Shown here: positions 1 through 11,299 of the stretch, in pieces
How the letters are laid out: each line of letters opens with the position of its first letter
Position numbering within the stretch: position 1 is the first letter of the stretch
Assembly (NCBI GenBank): GCA_033239125.1
Contig: BSWB01000001.1
Location: 137,374,981-137,438,980 of the forward strand
DNA from: Fagopyrum homotropicum
Taxonomy: Eukaryota > Streptophyta > Magnoliopsida > Caryophyllales > Polygonaceae
Length of the DNA stretch: 64,000 nt
Reading direction: 5' to 3'
Translations under genes and position numbers: made by a program
The notes under the pieces: generated by a model
What the model was told of the DNA's origin: nothing
What the model saw: the letters and a program-made list of their open reading frames with translations, nothing else
Databases searched by the model: none

Positions 1-467
1 CTATGGAGTCTACTTGTGTAGGTTCCCATATATCAGAATGAATGTATTCAAGAGGTTTTTCAGCTTTATAGGAGAATTTGTTAAAACTATGTCTATGTTT
101 CTTTCCTAGCACACAATTTTCAGAAAATTTTATATCAACTAGTTCTTTTTCAAAAAGGCCTTGTTTGTACAAGTTTTTATTACCTATATTTCCTATGTGT
201 CCAAGTCTGTCATGCCCCATTTATATGTTTTGTAGACAAATTTTTATTAGCAATGATAAGGATCAAGCTAGGTGAAGTGATAACATGATATAACCCACCA
301 TTTTTGATACTTTTTATGAGAGTAGTTTCATTCATTATGACTTCCCTTATCTCATTACTAGTATTAATTTGGCAGTTCAAATCATCTAAAAAATATTCAC
401 TCATGAGATTTCTTTTTAATTTTGGAGCACCCTAATTTTACCATCAAACATATATATAGGTACATTC
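1..467 (-). mobile_element. Copia pol fragment (protease C-terminus to integrase), cut by window edge
   Basis: Read on the minus strand, positions 82-1 give NKFSYKAEKPLEYIHSDIWE, the start of a Ty1/copia integrase in which the D of HSDIW is the first catalytic Asp. Further upstream the frame passes through the stretch between protease and GAG-pre-integrase, with stops, so it is decayed. It is the continuation of the gag-protease part at 1677-2532; a hAT MITE at 468-1668 separates the two. The rest of the element lies outside the window. Confidence 0.8.
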
Positions 468-1668
468 TAGGGATGTAAATGGGGTGGGGATTACCCAAAA
501 TTTACAGGTATTACCCGTCATGGGGACGGGGATGGGGATTTTAAACGGGGACGGGAACGGGGACGGGGACAGGGACGGGAAAAACTTTGATTCCCCGCTT
601 GGGGATGGGGATGAGAATGAAGATAGGGGTATCCGCTCCGCTCCCCTATTCGAACCCGAACCCGTTGGGGATCCCCGACAAGTAACCCGATGGGGATCCC
701 CAACGGGTAACCCGATGGGGATGCCAGACGGGAAATTTTTCGGGGATACATATATAAAAAAAATTGTATTTATATTACAAATTCTTTGTAGTTTTATATT
801 TAATTCAAAAGTTGTCGATGATTACTATAATTTCAATCTATATAAACTTTTGTACTTTAAGATTACTCGTTCCTACTTACACAAAATATATTTTAACGTT
901 AAATATTTATTTGATAATTATATGTGTAAATTATACTAATGCTAACCTATATTCATTTGGTTTTCAATCATATGAGAATAGCACCTCATGAAAATTTTAA
1001 ATACGCCGTGAACGTCAAATCACGATGATCAAATGCACATCCCACTACATGGCTACATGTTGTGTTTTTTATGTGTCTTACTCTTTTAGATACGTGTTTT
1101 GATGTGCAACCTAAATCCTAACCGTAAAATTAAAATAATAAAATAATATAACATTTTATCTTAAGATCGTAATCTAAATGTTAATAAGATATAATTACTT
1201 TAGTTTACACAAGTTTGTACTACGAGTCTTGATCCTAGTGGAACGAACGAAACCTAATATATAGACGGTATAACTTTAATTTTCCAAAATTGTATTTTTT
1301 TTAAAAAAAATGAAATTTTCTTCTTTCTTTTTTTCTCGTTTTTTTTATTATATAGTTAAACAAAGTAACAATTTTGTATTTTATGGTCTAATTTCACATT
1401 TATTATCCTTGTCATGTTTTTTTATCAAACTCCTAAAAGTTAAACGGGGCTGGAGATTTTTACGGGAAAACCCATAAAGTTTTAAAATGGAGAAACTAAA
1501 CGGGGACAGGGATTCCCCGATGGAGACGAATATCCGACAGTACGGGGATGGGGACAATTTTCATTGCCCGAGCGGGGATGGGGATGGGGACAGGGGGGCA
1601 TTATATTAAACGGGGATGGGGATGAATAGGGTACTCCCCAACCAAAATCCGACACATTGACACCCCTA
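468..1668. mobile_element. Non-autonomous hAT-type MITE, 1.2 kb, with GGGGAC/GGGGAT subterminal arrays
   Basis: The ends are TAGGGATGTAAATGGGG and, reverse-complemented from the right, TAGGGGTGTCAATGTG, giving inverted termini of about 16 bp. Flanking 8-bp repeats GTACATTC (460-467) and GTATATTC (1669-1676) match at 7 of 8 positions, the target duplication size of hAT elements. Both subterminal regions (about 475-740 and 1445-1625) are packed with G-rich GGGGACGGGGAT-like repeats on the plus strand, while the middle (750-1440) is AT-rich. Open frames over the array are low-complexity and not treated as genes. It sits inside the protease region of a Copia element. Confidence 0.85.
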
Positions 1669-1676
1669 GTATATTC

Positions 1677-2532
1677 CCTACTCCCCTAATAGCTAGAGTA
1701 TTATTATCACCTAACATAACTTCACCTCCATCAAATTCATGCAAAGAACTAAAATAGATTTATTATAAGAAGCATGCATGGTACAACCAAAGTCAAAATT
1801 CAAACATCAGAATCATCAATATTAAAATTGGCACACAGAAGCAATTCACATGGATAGTCAACTTGAGTTTTTTCAAACAAAGACACCTTTCCATAAGAAT
1901 TCTTCTTACTATTGTTAGCATCATCCTTTTTTTTTCCTTTCTACATTCATTAGCAAAATGTCCAAGTTTCTCACAATAATAACATTTTTATTAATTTTAT
2001 CAAGGTTAGTATTTCTAGATTTTTCTTTGTCATATTTGTCCTTCTTCTTGTTCTTATTTTTCTTATTATTACTTCTAGCCATAAGAACTTCACGTTTTAC
2101 ATATGATTTTTAGTCAGTTTTACACTTAAACACTTTTAAAAATTCATTCTTTTCATTTATAGCCTCTATGATCTTTTTCTGAGTCAAGCTTTTTGAGCTA
2201 AACTATATAACATCTTTAAGAGTGTCAAACTGAATAGGTAAAGAACCTAATAACAACACAACAAGATGGGTTTCTTTAATCTCATCATCACACCTAGCTA
2301 GGTCCCAATTCATATTTAAAAATTTGTCTAAATTTTTATTTAGAGTCAAGGAAATATTCATTTTAAAGGTAAACAACCTCTGTAATAAGGATATCCTAGA
2401 AGGCATAGATTTTTTCAGGTAATCTTTTTCAAGGGCACCCCACAATGATTTAGTTGTAATAAAACTTACAACATGACAAGACACGTCGTCAGTTAATCTG
2501 ATCATTATCTCTGCGTGGACTTGCTCATCCAT
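1677..2532 (-). mobile_element. Copia gag-protease fragment
   Basis: On the minus strand the frame from 2532 gives a Copia gag (UBN2-type) with LWGALEKDYLKKSMPSRISL and LLGSLPIQFDTLKDVI. Further along, near 1985-1940, is the zinc knuckle CYYCEKLGHFANEC (CX2CX4HX4C), and then a decayed protease with a TNT1-like DFGCTMHASYNKS and a GDNNTLAIRGVGNI stretch ending at the MITE. Stops and small frameshifts are present. It joins in sense with the integrase fragment at 1-467. No clear LTR or primer-binding site was found beyond 2560. Confidence 0.85.
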
Positions 2533-2655
2533 TTCCTTTTTCTTTTGTTAGAAGTCATGGTAATATGAATCACGTCGTTAGTTAACCTAATCATTTTTTA
2601 GGATAAACGTCTTGAATCCCTCATCAATCACCTCCGTTTTCTCTTCTCTCAATCG

Positions 2656-2681
2656 CTCTCTCTCTCTCTCTCTCTCTCTCC
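2656..2681. repeat. (CT)n microsatellite
   Basis: About 13 uninterrupted CT dinucleotides in the sequence upstream (in transcript sense) of the Copia gag remnant. Confidence 0.95.
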
Positions 2682-2689
2682 CTTTTGTG

Positions 2690-2794
2690 AAACCCTAGCT
2701 AATCGCCCTTCAAGCGGCAACTCACACTTAGGGTTTCTTGTAAAACCCTAGCTAATCGCCCTTCAAGCGGCAACTCACACTTAAGGTTTCTTGT
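2690..2794. repeat. 53-bp tandem duplication
   Basis: Two nearly identical copies, 2690-2741 and 2743-2794, each starting AAACCCTAGCTAATCGCCC and ending TTTCTTGT. They differ at one position (TTAGGG versus TTAAGG). This could be leader sequence of the adjacent Copia remnant; origin uncertain. Confidence 0.9.
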
Positions 2795-3259
2795 GCACCT
2801 CCGATAGTATATATACCTGTGTAGAAACTTAAGTCCGTCTTTTCAGTAAGTGACCCGGTCAGCTTAAGTGTAGGAATCAAACCCGATTCCCAATTCCCAT
2901 GATGATGGATCAGTCTACACACATTTCACAGGCCCATTGAAAATGAGGCATGCTCATCTGTAATAACAACCCACGCCCACAAACTCAACTAAGATAATAA
3001 AAAAAAAAAAAAAGAAAGAAGCTCACTAAATATTAGATAACCACCTCTAAGTTATATTATAGCATCTTTTATGTCTATGCTACATCTTTGCACATCTTAT
3101 CTAATTTACTAGACTTAGACATATTACATAAGTTACAACCTTGCATGCTATTACATAACCACAACTTAATAATACATTGTACATGAATTATAATTCTAAC
3201 AATATATATCACCTACGTACACCATGTAAGTACATAATCTTTAATATTGACTATACAAA

Positions 3260-3446
3260 TCACTTATATACTACATTACACAAATTCAGTTCAGTATAAG
3301 TGTAATTTTTCATGTTGACTGCTTTTGGAAGATTGAATTGCTCCTCAAATACTACTGAAGCTGAATCTTTCCTAAAGGGTTCAGGCAACTCGCTGACATT
3401 TGTCGCCTTGGGCTTCATTGATGGATCCAGTATTCTTCTTGGAGGA
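3260..3446 (-). other. Possible 3'-terminal exon of unknown gene
   Basis: On the minus strand a splice-acceptor-like TCTAATGTAG precedes an open frame of about 62 codons reading PPRRILDPSMKPKATNVSEL and later VVFEEQFNLPKAVNMK, closed by TGA at 3260-3262. The amino acid composition looks protein-like, but I do not recognise a family and found no upstream exon that joins it. It lies about 290 bp downstream of the GDSL stop codon and could be a relic of another gene or chance. The rest of 2795-3738 is AT-rich with nothing recognisable. Confidence 0.25.
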
Positions 3447-3738
3447 CTACATTAGATGACTAAGCAATTAACATTGCAATAGAGTGGAGGGTTATTTTAT
3501 CTAATCAAACCTTATGCGTACCGATTATTACAACACATATGGCACGCTGATCACGTCTAATATATTATAGTTTTTTGCAAATCAACCATGATAATTGTAA
3601 GAACTTAACCTCAATCTTATACATTTCTAAGTAACAAATGGATCGATGACAAAGCAAATCCTTAACACACAATAGACATGCTTGCACATCAAATTACAAA
3701 TCATTATTTTCTAGTACAACAAAGGTTATCTCAATTGT

Positions 3739-6700
3739 CTAGAGTAAGAAATCATAAGTAAGAGACTCTAATATCTCATTGAAGGCAATCTCATACATTC
3801 TCTCCGATGGATGAATCGCATCCCAGAACACATGCTTCTTCGGATCCTCGCACGTGGATAGCCCTCGGCAAGTGTCTCCATACTCGTACGTTCCCGTCCC
3901 ACAACATCCTTTTGCTACATCCGTAAAGCCTGCAAAGATAGCGTGAGTTCTAGCTAGGTTAAGTGAAAATATACTCAAATTTTGACGGATAAGAAATGTA
4001 TACCGTAGTCTTTTGGGTTATTGATCGCCTTTTCGATGGTTTTGTAGATGTCGACGAAGACTACTTTCATTGTAAGGGCGGATTGTTGGGCGTAGAGGGT
4101 TTGTTTGAGCTTAGAGTTGAGAGAAGACGCCGCGTTGTTGAGGGGTTCGACACATTGGGTATCGGATCCGGCAAAAGTCCGCGATATGGGCATGCACCCG
4201 AGGTTGGGTACCCCGACAAGCACTACCCTTCTTGCACCCAATTTGTGCATTTCCTGATCAATTCAGATTTAAGTTAAGCGTACTCGTGCAAGAACAGAAA
4301 AGAGAAAAGCAAGTTGTAGGGGGGCAAATTAACCTGAATGTAAGTACGTAGGAAAGAAACCAAGAAGTTCTGGTAAGTGGAGATGGTGAATTGCTTAGGG
4401 CGAGTGGGTTCAATGAAATAGTTTTGAAGAAAGTCATTAGAGCCTAAGCTTAATATGAAGGTTGCTTTTCTGACGTAATCTTGTGCCTTTGTTTTCCCTA
4501 AAACATTTCCCAAATGCAGCTTGTAGTGTCTCATATACTCCAGTTGCTTTGTTATTGTTAGAACACCCTGCTTAATCATACACAAATTATCAGCTTCTAG
4601 TGTCTCATAGCTAAAGCTGTACTTGTAATTTCGTACTTACGGAGAGATTAGCAGTAAGATCATCGTAGCCAGAGCCAGCAGAAGCAAAGCTCACTCCATT
4701 CGACAGATCTTCATTCTTCAGACTCGGATCCAGAAATGCTTGCAATGCCTTTGTTTTTCCCAGAGCTCCCGCTGTTGCATTTTACAACAAGTTTACACAT
4801 TTTATATTTCTCAAAAAATATATACTTTCCATAAAATTAAATAAAACAAACACCAACAATGAATTTTCTTATATATATTAATCCGCCGGGGCCTATTTAG
4901 CTTAATCCAGATCCGTAAACAATGCGTGAACCCTACCAAATCCGTTGATCATGACAACTTTTGTTCCAAGTTGAATGTGAAGTAATTTGTTAACCAATTG
5001 TTTTCCCACTGTCATGTTAAATCCAATCCTGCCTAATATAGCAATAATTTTGGTTGTTGATTAAATGATATTTTATTTCATTTGTGTTTAAATTTGAACG
5101 TAAACAGCGCGGTGAAGTCGTTGAGTTTGTCCGAACTCGAAACATTTGGATACAAATATAAAACTTTTTTATTTTATAAATTTTCTGGTCATATTCCATC
5201 CACATCAAACTTCAACCTATATTTGACGTTCTACAATTTAACCTACTACAAACTTAACACGTCATTCCTCCAATTAGAGAAAACTTGTTTCATTTAATGA
5301 ATACGTGTTAATTTCTGGATAGTAGACAAAACTAAGATATAAAAACCCATCAGAATTTAACAACATTATGACAGACACATTTAAGAATAATGAATTTGAT
5401 CCTTAATCAATAATTATTATCGTTGCTATTTTAGCCTTTATTTTATAGTTGCACATGTTTTTGTTAGAAAGGAAATAAAAATGATGAAACCAAAATATAG
5501 GTTTTGTCATCTCTTATATATTGTTGCTACTGACTGAGGTGTAAAGGGGAGATTCCGACGAGATTGTAACAGGGAATGACGATTCAAATTCAAACGTCAT
5601 ATATTTAGTTGAAGCTTTTTATCCAAATTATTCAGGTTCAGTTGTTTCTAAACCAGCATATTTTGAGACAACTAAATTTTAACTTAGCTTCAAAACATGT
5701 TCATATTTTGTTAAAAGTGAATGAACGTGAACCAACTTTCTTTAGAGACAGGTTAAGTAGTTTGACTCATATAGGACTTATACACGAGATAAGCTGGGCT
5801 CGGCTTGCGTTTGGCTCGTCAAAAGTTCGGTTTGGGCTCATTTATAAACGAGTCGAGCTTGAGCATGTCAATGTTCGGTTTCTTCAGGTAGCTCGGCTCA
5901 TCAAAAGCTCAGGTTGTACTCGGCTCGTTCGGCTTGTATAACACCCCTAGACTCGTATAATAACCCGTAAATTATGGGTAAAAGTTTCAAGACTATTTTT
6001 TCGATTTGAAGGATAGTTCTTAAGAGTTTAATTACAAATTTTTATTTTGGTAAAATTCTGTTTAAAATTTTTAAAATGTGTTAAATACTTGGTAAAAATT
6101 TGTACAAGTTATGAACCGTTAACTATTGATATAAATTTTATTTTCATGAAATTTGCTTTGTAAAATCTAAATGGTTTTATCATAAACTATAGTATTGTGA
6201 ATAAATACGTTCGAGCTAGTTTTTTTTTAAATTATTATAAACTACTATGTTACAAAATTTAAACAAGTTTTTCCCCGTAAACTCGAAAGAATAATGCAAC
6301 CGAAACTCTCACTAAATTGTAAGATAATTATGTAGAATTAACCTAATGTGGATGTATTGTGTTTTACAAGCATGTTTGTTTGAAATTTTCTACTTTATTT
6401 TCAAAACGTGGCCTAATATATCCACGAATCCCTAGTAAATAAATTAAATTTTAATCATAAGGTTACCTTATAAAGTATTCTTAACATATTTTACCAACAA
6501 TATATATATACACACACAAATGGTACAAAAATAATCAGGAAAATATGAGAATACATATATTTTTATGTGAAATAATTAAAAAAATATGGTATTTAAGTAG
6601 TGTTTTTTGATGAGTTGAGGTAGAAACTAATAAATGCTTTCGGGTATAGACCACAAGTCACCACAGGGTCCATTATTATATTATTATTATTATTTTGAAA

Positions 6701-7225
6701 TAGACATTATTATTTATTACTACGTACGTACGAGAATTAACCCCAAATGGATGTACATGTAGTTTAGTGTTTATTTTTACGTTTTGATTACTCCATATAA
6801 TTGACATTGTATATTTATATTATTTATAATAATTTTCAAAATTGTAATCCATATGATGAATTTATCTTGTTTTAGACCAGTTAAAATAGTATTTCTTTAT
6901 AAAAATAATAATAAAATACAAAAGTCGACAAATAAAATGCATTACGAAGAGAGTTACCGAAAAAATCAGTGACAAGGCGGCCATCGCAAAAGCGGCCAGT
7001 GGGTTGCCGGTTAATGAAGTCCTTCCCGTACGGCGGGAAATTGCTCTTAACAGTGGTATTAAGCCGGTTGTTATTCCCGGGGTCAACGCTCGAGTCACCA
7101 AACACCAACAAGCCGCTGACTTTACCCTCCGCCACCAGCCGTCTCAAGTCCTCCACCGTCAACGCCCCCTCCGCCACCACCGCCGCCCATATCACCACTA
7201 GTAGTATAGTGACGCTCCGCCACAT
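3739..7225 (-). CDS. GDSL esterase/lipase, 5 exons, 357 aa
   Basis: Exons (minus strand) are 7225-6958, 4771-4641, 4567-4334, 4253-4004 and 3929-3739. All introns are GT-AG and the phases join exactly (1074 nt, stop TAG at 3739-3741). The product begins with a hydrophobic signal peptide (MWRSVTILLVVIWAAVVAEG), so it is probably secreted. All four SGNH blocks are present: FGDSSVDPGNNN with the nucleophile Ser near residue 45, FASAGSGY with the block II Gly, GSNDFLQNY with the block III Asn, and FWDAIHPSE with the catalytic Asp and His. Plant members hydrolyse ester and acyl bonds of lipids or cutin-like substrates; the substrate here cannot be inferred. Length is normal for the family. Intron 1 is about 2.2 kb and holds a hAT MITE. 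I chose the ATG at 7223-7225 because it opens the signal peptide and lies about 65 bp downstream of a TATA box; longer upstream frame is 5' UTR or promoter. Confidence 0.93.
5772..5949. mobile_element. Short hAT MITE in intron 1 of the GDSL gene
   Basis: This 178-bp element has flanking 8-bp repeats GACTCATA (5764-5771) and GACTCGTA (5950-5957). The right end reads outward as TAGGGGTGTTATACAAGCCG and the left as TAGGACTTATACACGAG, matching if the left end lost a few bases. The interior is rich in GCTCGGCTCG-type repeats, typical of a widespread plant hAT MITE group. It is orientated so that it adds no obvious splice site. Confidence 0.75.
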
Positions 7226-7288
7226 TGTTGGAGAAATATTCTTACAAGTTACAACTGGCTGCTGCAGGTTAGCTGGCAGGATGCAGGG

Positions 7289-7298
7289 CTTTATATAG
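7289..7298 (-). promoter_or_regulatory. TATA box of the GDSL gene
   Basis: The minus strand reads CTATATAAAG here, 64 bp before the ATG at 7225. That spacing predicts a 5' UTR of roughly 30-40 nt. It is the only strong TATA match just upstream of the first exon. Confidence 0.7.
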
Positions 7299-7990
7299 AA
7301 AGGAGAAATAAATTGAGTGCGGAAGAGTGTATCGGTGAAGGAGGCTTTGTGACCGTTGGATGTTGATATAGTCAATCTTGGTGATCGGACGGTGAGATTG
7401 GTGTGTATGTAGGAAATGTGATATACGTATGATTGTATGAACAATAAATGATGCACCTAACCGGGTGAGGTTAGTGTAATTTGGTGCGTACTGTAGCTGG
7501 TTGGCTTGAAGCACATTTATAAAGCTTCCCGTTCTTGTTATTCAACGGCGCCGTTTTGCATTTAAAGTTCACCTATATACATTCATACATACTTCGTGTG
7601 GTCGATATATTTGATTTCACGAAAGAGGCTTTCACTTAGGGTTGCATTGTTCAAAATAGTTCACTTACGTACTTCTTTTCGCCACTATAATAAAACGATG
7701 TCGGTTTACGATGGTACACATCAAAGTTCGTCTTCTATTGATTCTTTTTTTATATGAAAGTCTTCTATTGAATCTTAATAAAATTAGTTTTTAAGTACAA
7801 AATAGTAGTATTGGTCAAATTTGAGAGATTTGTGACGGAGATTATATTAAGCGATTATTATTTCTAATAGTTTTTTAATAATTTAATAGTTTATAGGTAG
7901 TTGATTACTCTTTTTTTTTTTGTCAAAATAATCCCAAAATATTCTGAGTAAGATAAGTTTTTTAATAATTTCGTAAAAAAAAAAAGACCC
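7299..7990. other. GDSL upstream region, no gene seen
   Basis: AT-rich spacer between the GDSL promoter and the Pack-MULE. Short open frames here show no family signal. I saw no transposon ends. Confidence 0.5.
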
Positions 7991-7999
7991 GCCGAACAT

Positions 8000-8802
8000 C
8001 AGTCCGGATCCTATATTGCGTTTGTGTATTGCCTTGTCTGCTCCATTCAATTAATTGGTCCACGTGGCACTGGTTTTGATTTTTTCAATTTAAATTAATT
8101 AGAGTAAAGTTAGGGATTTTATGCGCTAGAAAATCTGTCCTCTTTCCTCATTTTCAATGGAGCCTTTTGTTTACCCGGTTCATCCAGTAATTTTTCTGGA
8201 GTTGTACCAGGCAAGAATGCTCCGGTAAGCGATAGGATTTCAAATCGGCGTTGTAAAGGCATCATTGCTTTGTTCGGCGTCGACATCTCTCTTACAGTAA
8301 TTTTCAGATATTTTCGATTTGTAGGGCTCCATGACGTGGCTCCTGAGGGTGTTGGGGCTGTCATGGGTCACAAAGATCGGGGGCTTGGGCTTGTACTTGG
8401 AGCCCGCTGGCAGTCCCCGCGGCCTCCGGTGAACCCCGATGGCTGCGTCGATTGCACCACCATTGAGGTCTCTCTCCTCCTCTTCTTCTCCCACATGGAG
8501 ATTCTATGTTTGATTCATTGGTTGACTAGATCTGTCTCATTCATGGAGGATGAATCAGCAGAAGTACTGCCGGTGTGGTGGTTGTTCTATTCACCATGGG
8601 TTTGACACTTTGACAGCTAGAAGAATTGTGGGATGAAATTAAGTTAACGAAAGTCTCCGGTGAAAAGGAGGAAAGAGAAGACTGTAAAATTTTATTTTAA
8701 TTAATTTAAATTGAAAAAATCAAAATCAGTGCCACGTGGACCAATTAATTGAATGGATCAGACAAGGCAATACACAAACGCACTAATAGATGATCCGGAG
8801 TG
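8000..8802. mobile_element. Pack-MULE carrying AHL gene fragments
   Basis: Inverted termini of about 110 bp (8000-8110 and 8690-8802) begin CAGTCCGGATCCTATATTGC on the left and CACTCCGGATCATCTATTAG on the right (reverse-complemented). They share a long identical core including AATTAATTGGTCCACGTGGC. The flanks are a perfect 9-bp target duplication, GCCGAACAT, at 7991-7999 and 8803-8811, as expected for Mutator-like elements. No transposase is present; the 580-bp interior is captured gene sequence. Confidence 0.9.
8197..8494 (-). pseudogene. Captured AT-hook (AHL family) gene fragment
   Basis: On the minus strand 8494-8315 encodes HRRPRGLPAGSKYKPKPP and IFVTHDSPNTLRSHVMEP. This is the AT-hook segment and PPC-domain start of AHL nuclear proteins, with the hook core RGRP changed to RGLP. 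After a frame change, 8256-8197 encodes LQRRFEILSLTGAFLPGTTP, a later part of the PPC domain. Most of the PPC domain between the two is missing, so two pieces were captured or an internal deletion followed. It lies antisense between the MULE termini and is very unlikely to be functional as an AHL protein. Confidence 0.85.
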
Positions 8803-8999
8803 GCCGAACATACCCTGAGTAGACACCTATAGGTGCAATAAGAACATTTTTATGTCTCAATTCTTTATGCAATAAAAATTAATTTTACATAATCTTATTT
8901 ATCATATATATAATATATAATTATAGGTTAATTAATTATGATTAAAGGTTAATTAATTATGATTAGAATTGAGATTGATGAATGTTGATTAGATGATAC

Positions 9000-9979
9000 C
9001 TTGAGAGGTTTGAGGAATTGTGAGATGTTGAGTTTATGGATTGATAGTTATGATCTTTGAGGATATTGATATTGTGCATTGTGTTATCGTTATGATCTTG
9101 CGAGATCTTGAAGACTATGAGGTGGAATCTCCTAGCATTTGATAGTGATTGATGTTGTGTGCCTTGTTTATACAAAAACTAATCGTTTCCTCGAGAGGAA
9201 ACCGTGACCACTGTTTAGGACTACCTTGTAACAAATAAGTCATTTGGGCTTACTTAGCTGGCGTTTATGGATTGGAATGATTGTGATAGTGGTTTGTGTG
9301 CATATGTATGTTGCATTGATAACCTAACCGGACTAGGACGACCATATATGTACTAATTGGCTCAAGTGTATGATAGCGGGCGGTGATAACTTGTCTAGCT
9401 CAAAATAGGGCATCTAGGGGGGTTCTTTGCGACCATTCCACCACGTGGTGATGATTGGCACCAATTCCAAACTTGTGTGGTGAAAGGGTACGGATGCGAG
9501 GTTTTTTTACTCCTCGTATCACACCGAATGAATTAGTAATGTTATAACGTAATGAGGATAATAAAGGGGTGTTATGTGAGCATGAGCATGTTATGATGTG
9601 ATTATGTGATTATGTGTGTCATTACCGTTATTCCTATTCATGAATTGTCAGCTAACGGTTTTATACCGTGTTGTAGATGTTTTGTAGGATAGGAACACCA
9701 CAGAGTGATCTGGTGGGGTGATCAACCGAGGACTTCCGCACATTTAGGTGGAGTATGAGTTTTTGGGATATACACATGTATATGATGTTATTGTTTTGAT
9801 ACTCAGTTGTGGTTTTGTATGTTTTACGTTGGTGATGTTTCAGTTTATAAAGGTTTGGTTTTATATTTATTTGTGCCTTGTTGTAAGATCGAGTGAACTT
9901 GTTCTCAGGCTAGGGTCAAGATCCACTGTGAGATCCTAGCCCAGTGGCGTCCCGAGTCCCGCGGATTCGGGGTGTTACA
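9000..9979 (+). repeat. 5' LTR (truncated) of gypsy element G1
   Basis: The segment ends in GATTCGGGGTGTTACA at 9979, a usual terminus of Tekay/Del-type LTRs, and shares CCGAGTCCCGCGGAT and an open-frame stretch YLCLVVRS with the LTR fragment at 48152-48915. A block near 9670-9745 (TTGTAGATG...AGGATAGG...CCGAGGAC) also recurs at 31900-31970. The left boundary is unclear. A 20-bp direct repeat of AGGTTAATTAATTATGATTA lies just before it (8925-8944, 8946-8965). Confidence 0.6.
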
Positions 9980-11060
9980 ACTGAGGCACTAGTGGCGGAG
10001 GATAGAGTTGAGGAAGTTGTTGAGTGTGTAGTTCCCAAGGTCGGGAATGGGACTTCCGCTAGATTAGGAGCACAAATAGAGCAATCGGGTGAGTTAGATC
10101 GCGTCTTTATGGGAGCGATAAAGTTTTGTGAGTACATCCGATGAGTGAAGGAGGTAGTTAAGACAAGGGGAACTTGCGCAAACCTACTAGTACATGCGAG
10201 ATCAACTGAGGTATCGTAGAGAGTGACTCAAGTGTCAGCTACACCTAAGAGAGAAGCTGAGGTTGACAAGGCTCGGAATGAGTTGAGAGTACCGAGACCA
10301 AACTCGTGGTTGAAGACTTTTAACCACATGAGAGTATCCCCATTCGATGAGAAGCTAGGACTAGAGCTGGAGCATTGGTTAGGGCACGTTGAGACCATAA
10401 TAGAGTTGATCCGTTGCCTAAAGGATCGTCATGTGGAGTTGATGCAGACCCTGTTCATATAACAAGCAAAATATTGGTGGAAGATCGTCCGTATTAGAGT
10501 CACTAGGTTTGATCAGATGAGAAGTCTCATCCGTGAGCATTTCTGCCCTGTCATGCTAAGGAGGGATATACTATAGGACTTCCTAGAGGCAGGATTTGAG
10601 GACAGTCCTATTTCCGAGGCTATTAGGAAGTTCCAGGAGGAGCTTGCTTTGCTTGGTCCAGTTGCACCCCCGGTTGACCAACATGTGTACTTGTTCTCCC
10701 GGAGGCTGAGGGAGAGTACCCGTTCGTATATGGCGGGTTTCCGATGTGACTTGTTGATGGACTATCATGACAGAGCGTTAGCATATGAGAGGGACGGACT
10801 AGGTCCGAGAAGAGTTGCTCACGCTGGAATGCTAGAAAAGAGGTAGAGGAATGGGCAAGTTAGTGCTGGTGCGGGAGCATCGGGATATGAACGAGGTCAG
10901 TCACACGGTCGACCAAGTTTTCCATCTACAACTCCGCTTCCCAAAAAAGACATACAATGTTTCAATTGCGGGGATCGTGGACATATCAGGCCAACGTGCA
11001 AGAGGCCACTTGTGACTTGTTTCACTTGCGGCAAGACCGGATACAGGGCTATCTTTTACC
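9980..11060 (+). pseudogene. Gypsy G1 gag remnant
   Basis: Homologous to the gag of the minus-strand copy at 36354-37058 (shared blocks at 9990-10140 and 10490-10640). The primer-binding site, leader and gag N-terminus are missing, because the LTR end is joined straight to mid-gag. The frame is broken many times. At 10955-11040 two zinc knuckles are visible, CFNCGDRGHIRPTC (CX2CX4HX4C) and the start of a second, CFTCGKTGY. Confidence 0.85.
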
Positions 11061-11299
11061 GTCAGGGAAAAGCTCCATCATAGCAGGGGTTCTCTCTTGT
11101 AGGAGTATAAAGTGGTGGGCAGAGACCACCACAATTCCAGGCTCAAGGTCAGCAACAACACAAAGCTCCAAGACATCCTCTTTCGCAAGGTTCCGCTCAA
11201 GAATTAGGTCGAGGTAGGGGACGTGGTGGAGGTATGACATACACTAGAGGTACTCAAGCACGGGTGTTGGATGCATGTGTAGAGAGGTTTTCCTTAGAT

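Noticed and set aside
484..939. 151-codon frame at the left of the first MITE
   Set aside because: Translation of the GGGGAC array, low complexity, inside a non-coding MITE.
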